From CAYFZO01 sp965211995 (GTDB lineage: Bacteria; Pseudomonadota; Gammaproteobacteria; Poriferisulfidales; Oxydemutatoraceae), in contig OZ243040.1 of assembly GCA_965211995.1 (NCBI GenBank), positions 1,612,001-1,676,000 of the forward strand: DNA of 64,000 nt, written 5' to 3'. The stretch's first letter is position 1, and every line of letters starts with the position of its first letter. Under the pieces are notes generated by a model. That model had not been told where the DNA came from. It worked only from the letters and a program-made list of their open reading frames with translations, and did no database searches. Positions 8,804 to 16,214 of the stretch are shown piece after piece. A program made the translations under genes and the position numbers.

Positions 8804-10132
8804 TTAATCCACGAAGCGGTTCGGGGTGCGCCTGAACTCAAAGACCACCGGTGTGCCGACCAACTTCAATTGCTCCCGGAAAAAGTTTTCCAAATAGCGG
8901 CGGTACGACGCCGGCAGACCGTTGACGCGCGCGCCGTAAACGATGAACCGCGGCGGGCGGGTGCCCCCCTGATGCGCGTAACGCAACTTGACGCGCCCGC
9001 CCGGCACCATCGGCGGCTGATTTCGCTCGACCGCGCTCAGCAGCAGCCGGGTGCATCGCGGCGTCGGCACCCGCGCCCGCGCCGACTCGCAGGCGTTGCA
9101 CACCGCGTTCATCAGACGCTTCATCCCGCGGTTCAGCAACGCCGACAGCGTCACCACTTCGGCCCAGCGCAGAAAATGCAGGCCGAGGTCGCGGCTGCGC
9201 TCGAGTTTGCGGCGGGATTGGTCGTCGCCGAGCAAGTCGTTCTTGTTCACCGCCACCACCAGCGCGCGTCCCGCCGCGACCGCCCTGCCCGCAAGCGCAG
9301 CGTCCTGCGAGGTGACACCATCGGCGGCGTCGCACACCAGCACCACAACGTCGGCGAGCATCACGCTTTCGAGTGTTTTCAGCACGCTGAACTTCTCGAC
9401 GCGCGCGTCCACCTTGCTGCGCCGGCGGACGCCGGCGGTGTCCACCAAAACAAAGTCCCTGCCGTTGAAAGTGAAAGGCGCCGCGATGCTGTCGCGCGTC
9501 GTGCCGGGCGCCGCACCGGTGAGCGTGCGCTCTTCGCCGAGGAGACGGTTAAGCAAAGTTGACTTGCCGACGTTGGGCCGCCCGAGAAAAGTGACGCGTA
9601 CGCCGCCGGTTGTTTCGAGGTCGTCGGGCCGGTGCTCGGCCTGTTGCGCGAGGGCGCTGCGCAAAGCGCCGACGCCGTGCCCCTGCACCGCCGCGGTTTG
9701 AAAGGCCGGTGCGAGCGCGAGGCTTGCGAACTCGGCGGTGACGACGTGTTCGTCGCAGCCGTCGGTCTTGTTGACCACCAGCCAGGTCGGCTTGCCGGCG
9801 CGGCGCAGCCGCTGCACCACGGTCTCATCGGCGCCGGTCAGCCCCTCGCGTGCATCGGCGACAAAGCAGACCAGATCGGCTTCGGCGACCGCCCACTCGC
9901 TCTGTGCGGCGACCTGCTCGGTGACCGCGGCGTCCATTCCGTGCGCGTCGTCGGTCAGGCCGCCGGTGTCTATCAGCAGCCAGCGCCGCCCCGCGCTTTC
10001 GACGCAACCGTAATGACGGTCGCGCGTCAGGCCCGCATCGTCGGCGACGATTGCATCGCGGCTGCGGGTCAGCCGGTTGAACAGCGTGGATTTGCCGACG
10101 TTGGTTCTGCCGATCAATGCAACTTTCAGCAT
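8804..10132 (-). CDS. der: Ribosome assembly GTPase Der (EngA)
   Basis: 442 residues with two tandem GTPase domains and a C-terminal KH-like domain, the diagnostic Der architecture; it acts in 50S subunit maturation. G1 motifs are GRTNVGKS (residues 8-15) and GRPNVGKS (near 184). G3 motifs are DTGG and DTAG. G4 motifs are NKTD (near 121) and NKND (near 294). The KH-like tail ends in a short basic segment (FEFRRTPNRFVD). It is the last gene of the hisS-yfgM-bamB-der group on the minus strand, 47 bp after bamB. Confidence 0.96.
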   Translation of the reverse strand: MLKVALIGRTNVGKSTLFNRLTRSRDAIVADDAGLTRDRHYGCVESAGRRWLLIDTGGLTDDAHGMDAAVTEQVAAQSEWAVAEADLVCFVADAREGLTGADETVVQRLRRAGKPTWLVVNKTDGCDEHVVTAEFASLALAPAFQTAAVQGHGVGALRSALAQQAEHRPDDLETTGGVRVTFLGRPNVGKSTLLNRLLGEERTLTGAAPGTTRDSIAAPFTFNGRDFVLVDTAGVRRRSKVDARVEKFSVLKTLESVMLADVVVLVCDAADGVTSQDAALAGRAVAAGRALVVAVNKNDLLGDDQSRRKLERSRDLGLHFLRWAEVVTLSALLNRGMKRLMNAVCNACESARARVPTPRCTRLLLSAVERNQPPMVPGGRVKLRYAHQGGTRPPRFIVYGARVNGLPASYRRYLENFFREQLKLVGTPVVFEFRRTPNRFVD

Positions 10133-10179
10133 GGGGCGAAGTCCCGGACGAATTGCGCCGCTTGACGCGCCGGCGCGCG

Positions 10180-11466
10180 TTACTTGGAACGCGCCGTCAG
10201 CCGTGCCGCGATCTTCGCCGCGGTCAGGTCACCGCCGCGGTCGAGCGCGATCACGTGGTTGCTCCACGCGACCGGCGCGCTCGTGATCGGCGCGCGCGCG
10301 ACGCGCCGGCGCGCGAGGATCGAGCCGTCTTTGCGCGACAGCCAGTAGAGATAACCGAGGTTGTCGCCGACCACGACGCTTTTGCCGCTCACCAGCGGCG
10401 CGCTCAGGGTGCGCACGGCGAACGCCGAGTTGCTCCAGGCCTCGGCGCCGCTGAAGCGGTCGAGCGCACGCACTTCGCCGTCGGTGCCGACCGCATAGAC
10501 GAACTCGTCGTCCACGTCGAGCCCGGCGTAGGACTCGGCTTCGGCGAGCCACAACACCGCCTGCGTCTCGACCTCGAGCGCGAGCATGCGCCCGCGGTAA
10601 GTCGCGACGTACAAAACGCCGTCGTAGATCTGAAACCGCCCGTCTATATCCACGATGCGCTCGAGGTCCGAGCCTTTGGCCACGAAGCCGACCCTGAGCT
10701 CGCGGCGCACCCGGCCGCTGTCGAGCGCGACGATCAGCAGCCTGCCGTCGTCGAGCCCGACAAACCCGAGGTCTTTATGCAAACGCGGCACGCTCATGCC
10801 GCGCAGCGTCAAGGTCGGCAAATCGGTTGCAAACTCCCACAGTTTGACGCCGTCCTCGACCGCGACTGCAATGACGCGCCCGCCTGAGTCCCGCACCAGC
10901 GCCAGGCCGCGGTGGTTGCGCGAGATCGCGGTAATCTCGTCGCCCGACAGACGCTTGCGCCAAAGCAGGTCGCCGCCGTTCGCGGCGAACGCGATGATCT
11001 CGCCGGCGGCGGTGCCGATCATCAGCGTGCGCCCGCCGCCGCCGACGCCGAACGAGACCGCCGCGTCAAACGAGCGCCGCCACAGGCGCTTGCCGCTGCG
11101 CGCGGAAAAAGCGTGGACGCGGCCTTCGGGCCCACCTGCGAATACGACGTCGCCTTGCACCAGCGGCCGCAGTTTTGCATAGGAATCTTCGGCGCCGGCG
11201 CCGGCCGCACCCGACCATATCTCCGTGAGTTTCAGCCTCGGCTTGAACTCGGTCAGGGCCTGTATGCGCGGGTCTTCTTCGTCCTTAAAGAATCTATCGC
11301 CAAACACCGAAACGCCCGCGTCCCTGGCCCAGCCGCAGGAAGCCAGCACGGTGCAGCACAGCAGGACGGCAAGCGCTAAACCGCATTGCCCGCGAGGGCG
11401 TGCGCGACAACAGAAAAACCGCTTTGCCTGCGCTGAACCGCCGAAATATGGATGGGTCGTTGCCAT
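10180..11466 (-). CDS. bamB: Outer membrane protein assembly factor BamB
   Basis: 428 residues from the ATG at 11466; an upstream in-frame ATG at 11523 would add 19 residues with no family support. The N-terminus carries a signal peptide followed by a lipobox (LASCG), so the protein is a lipoprotein acylated at that Cys. The rest forms PQQ-like beta-propeller blades (repeated G-x-L/V-x-A-x-G-G/D-x-L-W patterns such as SGKRLWRRSF, NGGDLLWRKRL, SGAEAWSNSAF). BamB supports beta-barrel insertion by the Bam complex at the periplasmic face of the outer membrane. Its place between yfgM and der is the classical gammaproteobacterial context. Confidence 0.92.
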   Translation of the reverse strand: MATTHPYFGGSAQAKRFFCCRARPRGQCGLALAVLLCCTVLASCGWARDAGVSVFGDRFFKDEEDPRIQALTEFKPRLKLTEIWSGAAGAGAEDSYAKLRPLVQGDVVFAGGPEGRVHAFSARSGKRLWRRSFDAAVSFGVGGGGRTLMIGTAAGEIIAFAANGGDLLWRKRLSGDEITAISRNHRGLALVRDSGGRVIAVAVEDGVKLWEFATDLPTLTLRGMSVPRLHKDLGFVGLDDGRLLIVALDSGRVRRELRVGFVAKGSDLERIVDIDGRFQIYDGVLYVATYRGRMLALEVETQAVLWLAEAESYAGLDVDDEFVYAVGTDGEVRALDRFSGAEAWSNSAFAVRTLSAPLVSGKSVVVGDNLGYLYWLSRKDGSILARRRVARAPITSAPVAWSNHVIALDRGGDLTAAKIAARLTARSK

Positions 11467-11560
11467 AACAGTCTGCGCCGGACGCGGCCTTGCAGGAAAT
11501 GCGGGGCGGAAAACGGGACGCACGCGGCCGCCGGTGCCGGCGCGCGCGTTAGTTTCTCCT

Positions 11561-11660
11561 GGGAGACAACCCTATGGCTTGCATCTTCATGTAGAGCCTA
11601 TTGCCCCCTGTTCAAGCGATGTAGGGGAGACAACCCTATGGCTTGCATCTTCATGTAGAG
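11561..11660. repeat. Two 36-bp direct repeats, 64-bp period, at the 3' end of yfgM
   Basis: GGGAGACAACCCTATGGCTT followed by GCATCTTCATGTAGAG occurs at 11561-11596 and 11625-11660. On the minus strand the second copy encodes the last family-like residues of YfgM (YMKMQAIGLS). The first copy lies past the stop codon. This is another tandem duplication of a gene 3' end. Confidence 0.9.
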
Positions 11661-12287
11661 AGCATCGGGCTTGTCTCTGGACGTCTGCCAGGCGGAACGG
11701 TAAGCGGCGGCGGCGGCGGCGGTTTCGTTGAGTTTCAGCAATGCATCGCCGCGCACTTCCTCGACCATTGGGGTCGCAGAGACTAAAAACGACGTTTCAT
11801 CGAGCATCTGCAAAGCTTTCTCGGATTCGCCCAAAACGATCAATACGCGCGCGCGCCTGAGGTAAGCCAATTCCGACAACGTCCGCTGCACCGCGTTCTC
11901 CGCGACCCACAGCAGATCCTCGGCCGCTTTTTCGAGTTCGCCGCGCTCGGCAAAGTAGCGTGCACGCTGCATATACGCAAACGACAAATACGGCGTGTCG
12001 GCGTAATCACCGGATGGCAGTTCGGGGGGGACGCCATCGGCGGCGTCCGTTGCGTGGGATTCATCAAGCCGGACGACAAACAACCCGTACTGTTCCTCCG
12101 CTGCGGCGACGTAGTCGTCGCGGTGGTGGCTCCACATCTGCCAGCCGCCGACGCCGACGGCCGCGACCACCAAGCCCGCGCCCGCGAATTTACCGTTCTC
12201 GCGCCACCACCGGCGCAGCATCTCCAGCACTGCGCCGTCGGATTCAGCGGCTCCACGTCCGGATATTGCGTGTCTGGATCTGGCCAT
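11598..12287 (-). CDS. yfgM: YfgM-like TPR membrane protein
   Basis: 229 residues. A cytoplasmic N-terminus contains WWRENGKF, followed by a single transmembrane helix (GAGLVVAAVGVGGWQMW, about residues 36-52) and a periplasmic tail of TPR-like helices (YLSFAYMQRARYFAERGELEKAAEDL, ALQMLDETSF, GDALLKLNETAAAAAAYRSAW). This is the layout of YfgM, an ancillary SecYEG translocon subunit and periplasmic chaperone-network partner. The 3' end overlaps a 64-bp-period tandem duplication; the final residues after AIGLSP (LHRLNRGQ) look like a new tail created by that event. It sits between hisS and bamB, as expected. Confidence 0.85.
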   Translation of the reverse strand: MARSRHAISGRGAAESDGAVLEMLRRWWRENGKFAGAGLVVAAVGVGGWQMWSHHRDDYVAAAEEQYGLFVVRLDESHATDAADGVPPELPSGDYADTPYLSFAYMQRARYFAERGELEKAAEDLLWVAENAVQRTLSELAYLRRARVLIVLGESEKALQMLDETSFLVSATPMVEEVRGDALLKLNETAAAAAAYRSAWQTSRDKPDALYMKMQAIGLSPLHRLNRGQ

Positions 12288-12326
12288 TGTCCTGCCGTCA
12301 CGGATTTAAACAAAGCGGAAATTCTA

Positions 12327-13583
12327 TCACAGCAAATACCGTTCCAAGCGCTCGCGCACTTGCTCCGCGGGCAGTTGCGCTTGCTCTTGTCCGCTGCGCA
12401 GCGGCTTGACCGTGACGGCGGCTTTCTCGACTTCCTCAGCGCCGATGAGCAACGCGACTTTTGCGCCCGACTTGTCGGCGCGCTTCATCTGCGCCTTGAA
12501 ACTGCCGCCGCCGCAGTTGGCGACAATGCGCCGGTGCGGCAACGCGCGGTGCAGGTCGGCGGCGAGTTTATGCGCGGCGAGTTCGGCTTGCTCGCCGACC
12601 GCGACCACGTACGCGTCGGCCTCCATCGCGACCGCGGGCGCGGCCAGCGCCGCCACGCGCTCCACCCCCAAAGCGAAGCCCGCCGCCGCCATCGCGGGGC
12701 CGCCCAGCGCCTCGCTTAGGCCGTCGTAGCGTCCGCCGGCGCACACCGCCGACTGCGCGCCCTCGCCGGGCGTCACCCACTCAAACACGGTGCGCGTGTA
12801 ATAGTCGAGACCGCGCACCAGGCGCTCGTCCTCCTCGAACGCGACGCCGGCGGCATCGAGCAGCGCCTTCAGCGATTCAAAATGGTGCACGGAATCCCGG
12901 TCGAGATAATCCGGCAGACGCGGCGCGCCTGCGATCACCTCGCGGGTGCGCTCGTCCTTGCTGTCGAGAACGCGCAGCGGATTTGACCGGATGCGCTTGC
13001 GCGCGTCGTCATCGAGCCGCGCCTCGTGCCGCGTCAGGTACGCACTCAGATCTTTGCGGTAGCACTTGCGCGAGGCGGCGTCACCGAGCGTGTTCAATTT
13101 AAGCGTCAAGCGATTGCCGAGGCCGAGGCGCTCCCACATCAGCGCGGTCATCGTCAGCAGTTCGGCGTCAACGTCGGGCCCGGCAAACCCGAACACTTCG
13201 GCGCCGACCTGGCGGAATTGGCGGTAGCGGCCTTTCTGCGGGCGCTCGCGCCGGAAGAACGCGCCCGCATACCACAGCCGCCGGCGGCAGCCGGGACGCA
13301 GCAGGTCGTGCTCAAACCCCGCGCGCACGCAGCCCGCGGTGCCTTCGGGGCGCAAACTCAAGCGCTCGCCGCTGCGGTCCTCAAAGGTGTACATCTCCTT
13401 TTCGACAATGTCGGTGACATCGCCGAGCGAGCGTGCAAACAACTCGGTGCGCTCGAGCAGCGGCAGGCGAATCTCGCGGTAACCGAAAGCGGCGAGGGTC
13501 TCCATTGCGCACGTCTCGACGCGCCTCAACGATTCGCTTTCATCGGGCAGCGCGTCGTGCATCCCCTTGACGGAACGGATCAT
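12327..13583 (-). CDS. hisS: Histidyl-tRNA synthetase
   Basis: 418 residues. I chose the ATG at 13583 because the protein then begins with the conserved N-terminus (IRSVKGMHDALPDE); the frame stays open to 13619 through repeat sequence. Class II motifs are present: motif 2 near WYAGAFFRRERPQKGRYRQFRQVG, the HisA signatures LVRGLDYYTRTVFEW and SAVCAGGRYDGL, and the motif 3 region GFALGVERV. A C-terminal anticodon-binding domain follows. The start region lies inside the first unit of a 130-bp tandem repeat, so the leader of this essential gene has been multiplied upstream. No strong ribosome-binding site is visible. ispG, which usually precedes hisS, is absent. Confidence 0.95.
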   Translation of the reverse strand: MIRSVKGMHDALPDESESLRRVETCAMETLAAFGYREIRLPLLERTELFARSLGDVTDIVEKEMYTFEDRSGERLSLRPEGTAGCVRAGFEHDLLRPGCRRRLWYAGAFFRRERPQKGRYRQFRQVGAEVFGFAGPDVDAELLTMTALMWERLGLGNRLTLKLNTLGDAASRKCYRKDLSAYLTRHEARLDDDARKRIRSNPLRVLDSKDERTREVIAGAPRLPDYLDRDSVHHFESLKALLDAAGVAFEEDERLVRGLDYYTRTVFEWVTPGEGAQSAVCAGGRYDGLSEALGGPAMAAAGFALGVERVAALAAPAVAMEADAYVVAVGEQAELAAHKLAADLHRALPHRRIVANCGGGSFKAQMKRADKSGAKVALLIGAEEVEKAAVTVKPLRSGQEQAQLPAEQVRERLERYLL

Positions 13584-13960
13584 CGAAACCGTCGTTCCGG
13601 GTTTAATGATTGTGCGCACGCGCCTATCCCTTTGCCGAAACCGCTCACCGGAGCCGTTCGTTCCCCGTGCGCTCGACGTGCAAGCAAGGCCGTTACTTTG
13701 CCGAAACGGATCATCGGCGCCGTTGTTCCGGGTTTAATGACTGCGCGCACGCGCCTATCCCTTTGCCGAAACCTCTCACCGGAGTCGTCGTTCCCCGTGC
13801 GCTCGACGTGCAAGCAAGACCGTTACTTTGCCGAAACGGATCATCAAAGCCGTCGTTCCCCGCACGCTCGACGTGCAAAACGCCCGACGTGCAAACAAGG
13901 CCGTCACTTTGCCGGAACGAATCATCAAAGCCGTCGCTGCCGGATCGCCGCGGGGGCCGC
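13573..13960. repeat. Four tandem repeat units (~130 bp) upstream of hisS
   Basis: Units are anchored by AACGGATCATC or a close variant at about 13574, 13706, 13836 and 13917 (spacing about 130, 130 and 80 bp). The units include the hisS start codon region and an adjoining sequence with CGTGCGCTCGACGTGCAAGC. On the minus strand each copy reopens a short frame beginning Met-Ile-Arg, echoing the start of HisS. A related CGTGCGCCATGCAAGCAGGGC segment occurs near 15449, upstream of ndk. The array fills the space where ispG is expected between rodZ and hisS. Confidence 0.9.
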
Positions 13961-13968
13961 CGGGAAAG

Positions 13969-14862
13969 TCACTGAAGCGACTTTTCAAGCCTGAAAAAAG
14001 CGGTATTCAGTTGGCTGAGATGCTGCGTGAGATCGTACTCGATGCCGTTCACCCAAACCCGCACGCCCCTTGCGTCACCGATCTTGAAGTCCAGCGGAAA
14101 CGTGCCGTAAATCGTTCCCTGGTAGTCCGGAACCAGCATGCGATTGAGGATTACGTCGTCCGAACCGTCGGTCAGGTGCGCCCAACTGCGAGTTGACGAG
14201 TAGAACGTGATCTCCGCCAAATCATCGGACTGCGCCGGCGCGGCCCGCTCGACGGCGGCGGCGGGCGGCGGTTCGGCTTCGGGCTCGGTGAACCCGTCGG
14301 TAATTCCCCGTGGGCGCTCGTCCGCGGGCGCTTGCAGCACGGACGCTGGCTGCGTGACCGATGCCGGTACCGGTGCCAACGTCGGCGCCGGTGCCAACGT
14401 CGGCGCCGGCGCCGGCGCCTGCGGCAGGCGATTGAACCCGTACGGCTGTTCCAACCACCAGAACAACACCAGCAATATGATCACCGAAAGCACGGCGAGC
14501 GAACCCCACAGACGGGTCAGGTGGTGGACGTGCTCGTTCATCGCGGGCAAAAAATCATCTTCTTCTTGCCCCGCGGGCTTGAGCACGAACTCCTCGAGCA
14601 AGGGCTCCGGGTCGATCTTCAACAGCCTGCAATAAGTACGGATATAGCCGCGCACGTACACCGATTCCGGCAGCACCTCAAGATTCCCCGCCTCAAGGTC
14701 GCGGATGACCGTGGCTGACAGACACAATTCCCGGGCGACATCATCGGACGACAGACCCCGCTTCTCGCGCTCGTACTGCAGCAATCGCCCGAGACGGTTC
14801 TCGGTGTCTTCGCCCGCCGCGTCAACGCTTTTGAAAACCGGACCCACCATCTCTAAATTCAC
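13969..14862 (-). CDS. rodZ: RodZ-like cell-shape/cytoskeleton protein
   Basis: 297 residues, GTG start at 14862 overlapping the ndk stop as GTGA. A cytoplasmic helix-turn-helix of the HTH_25/RodZ type covers about residues 22-90 (GRLLQYEREKRGLS, SATVIRDLEAGNLEVLP, YVRGYIRTYCRLL). One transmembrane helix follows at about 115-136 (LWGSLAVLSVIILLVLFWWL). A Pro/Ala-rich periplasmic linker contains the repeated APAPTLAPAPTLAPVPA. The C-terminal DUF4115 domain starts near 215. RodZ links MreB to the elongasome in rods. In related genomes rlmN and pilF separate ndk from rodZ and ispG follows rodZ; none of these is here. Confidence 0.88.
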   Translation of the reverse strand: MNLEMVGPVFKSVDAAGEDTENRLGRLLQYEREKRGLSSDDVARELCLSATVIRDLEAGNLEVLPESVYVRGYIRTYCRLLKIDPEPLLEEFVLKPAGQEEDDFLPAMNEHVHHLTRLWGSLAVLSVIILLVLFWWLEQPYGFNRLPQAPAPAPTLAPAPTLAPVPASVTQPASVLQAPADERPRGITDGFTEPEAEPPPAAAVERAAPAQSDDLAEITFYSSTRSWAHLTDGSDDVILNRMLVPDYQGTIYGTFPLDFKIGDARGVRVWVNGIEYDLTQHLSQLNTAFFRLEKSLQ

Positions 14863-15290
14863 CTCGTGCGCGCGCAGATTTCGTCGCCGCCGAAAAAGAA
14901 CGCAATTTCGGTTGGTGCGGTGTCGGGGCCGTCCGACCCGTGCACCGCGTTCTCGTCTATCGAAGCAGCAAAGTCCGCGCGCACCGTACCCGGCGCCGCT
15001 TGCGCGGGATCGGTCGCGCCCATAATCTCCCGGTTGCGCGCGATCGCGCCTTCGCCTTCAAGCACTTGCACCAGCACCGGCCCCGAGATCATAAACTCAA
15101 TCAGCGCGCCAAAAAACGGGCGGGCGCGGTGGACCGCGTAAAAACCTTCGGCGCGCACGCACGTTAGGTGCAGCATCTTTGACGCTACGATTCTGAGCCC
15201 CGCCTTTTCAAGGCGCCCGCAGATTTCGCCGATGTGATTCGCGGCGACCGCGTCGGGCTTGATGATGGATAAAGTGCGCTCGACGGCCAT
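14859..15290 (-). CDS. ndk: Nucleoside diphosphate kinase
   Basis: 143 residues, the usual length. It exchanges the gamma phosphate between nucleoside tri- and diphosphates. The N-terminus ERTLSIIKPDAV is the family signature, and the phosphorylated His is His117 in NAVHGSD. Its stop codon overlaps the start of rodZ, so the two are co-translated. Immediately upstream is a 180-bp gap with a segment related to the hisS-upstream repeat, then iscX. Confidence 0.95.
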   Translation of the reverse strand: MAVERTLSIIKPDAVAANHIGEICGRLEKAGLRIVASKMLHLTCVRAEGFYAVHRARPFFGALIEFMISGPVLVQVLEGEGAIARNREIMGATDPAQAAPGTVRADFAASIDENAVHGSDGPDTAPTEIAFFFGGDEICARTR

Positions 15291-15470
15291 ATTGCCTCCT
15301 TTAGTGGATCACGCGCCCCTGCAATCGCGCAGACCACTGCATTACTATACCCGCAATCCGCCGCCGCAATAAAAAAGTGCGGCTTCGCCGCGTTATGCCG
15401 CGCCGGAAAATTCCCCGCGGTTGCGGCGGCGGCGGCGGTTTCTCCCGCGTGCGCCATGCAAGCAGGGCCG

Positions 15471-15671
15471 TCAACTCCTTTCTTCGATCCACATCATCTG
15501 GATCGCTTCCAGGATCTTCTCCCCGCAATGCGCGGGGTCGTCGTCGAACTCCTCGAGCGCGCAGACCCAGTCGCGCAGGTCGGTGAACCGCACGTATTGC
15601 GGGTCCGCGTCGGGGTGCGCCTCGTCGAGCGCGATCGCGACGTCTCTGCTGTCGGTCCATTTAAGCGCCAT
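15471..15671 (-). CDS. iscX: IscX, Fe-S assembly protein
   Basis: 66 residues from the ATG at 15671. The family core is plain: LKWTDSRDVAIALDEAHPDADP at the start and FTDLRDWVCALEEFDDDP in the middle, ending ILEAIQMMWIEE. IscX binds IscS and iron and modulates the rate of cluster assembly. It is the terminal isc gene, 10 bp after fdx. A longer frame from 15749 exists but overlaps fdx and adds no family sequence. Confidence 0.92.
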   Translation of the reverse strand: MALKWTDSRDVAIALDEAHPDADPQYVRFTDLRDWVCALEEFDDDPAHCGEKILEAIQMMWIEERS

Positions 15672-15681
15672 TGCGTTCCTC

Positions 15682-16020
15682 TCAGTCGTTTTCAGAAACC
15701 AGGTTGATTGTGTACTTCGGGATCTCGACCACCAAGCCCTCGCCGGCAACCTTCGCCTGGCAACTCAGGCGCGAGTCGGGGTCGAGTCCCCACGCCTTGT
15801 CGAGATAATCTTCCTCGTCTTCGCTCGGCTCGGCAAGCGAAGCATAGCCCTCGCGCACGTGCACATGGCACGTGGTGCACGCGCACGACTTCTCGCAGGC
15901 GTGTTCGATCTCGATGCCGTTTTGAAGCGCCGCGTCGCAGATGCTCACGCCCGGCTCGACTTCGATGGTCTTGCCTTCAGGGCAAAACTTCTGATGCGGC
16001 AGAAATTGGATCTTCGTCAT
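15682..16020 (-). CDS. fdx: Isc-type [2Fe-2S] ferredoxin
   Basis: 112 residues from the ATG at 16020 (a GTG lies just before it). It is an adrenodoxin-like ferredoxin that supplies electrons to IscS/IscU during cluster assembly. The cluster ligands are Cys42, Cys48, Cys51 and Cys87 (HACEKSCACTTCHVH and RLSCQAK), the same positions as in E. coli Fdx; Cys46 is an additional Cys. The C-terminal PKYTIN segment is also conserved. It lies between hscA and iscX, separated from hscA by about 190 bp that includes the perfect palindrome ATCGCCGCGGCGAT. Confidence 0.95.
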   Translation of the reverse strand: MTKIQFLPHQKFCPEGKTIEVEPGVSICDAALQNGIEIEHACEKSCACTTCHVHVREGYASLAEPSEDEEDYLDKAWGLDPDSRLSCQAKVAGEGLVVEIPKYTINLVSEND

Positions 16021-16214
16021 CACGCGCAGCGATTGGTTTCAAATCTGAAGTGCAACATCCGTCAGGTCCGCAGATTTTCTCAGATTAAAGACGGTTTTCC
16101 CCATTGGCGCCGTTGACCGCCGCGACCGGGCTTGCTCCGCACGATCATCGCCGCGGCGATAACGGCCCGGCGGCGGCTGTCTTTTAACTTCTTGCTCTGC
16201 GTCAATTTGCGGAT

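Noticed and set aside
13573..13960. CRISPR or integron attC array upstream of hisS
   Set aside because: Spacers are not unique, units are ~130 bp copies including the hisS start, and no integrase or cas gene is nearby.
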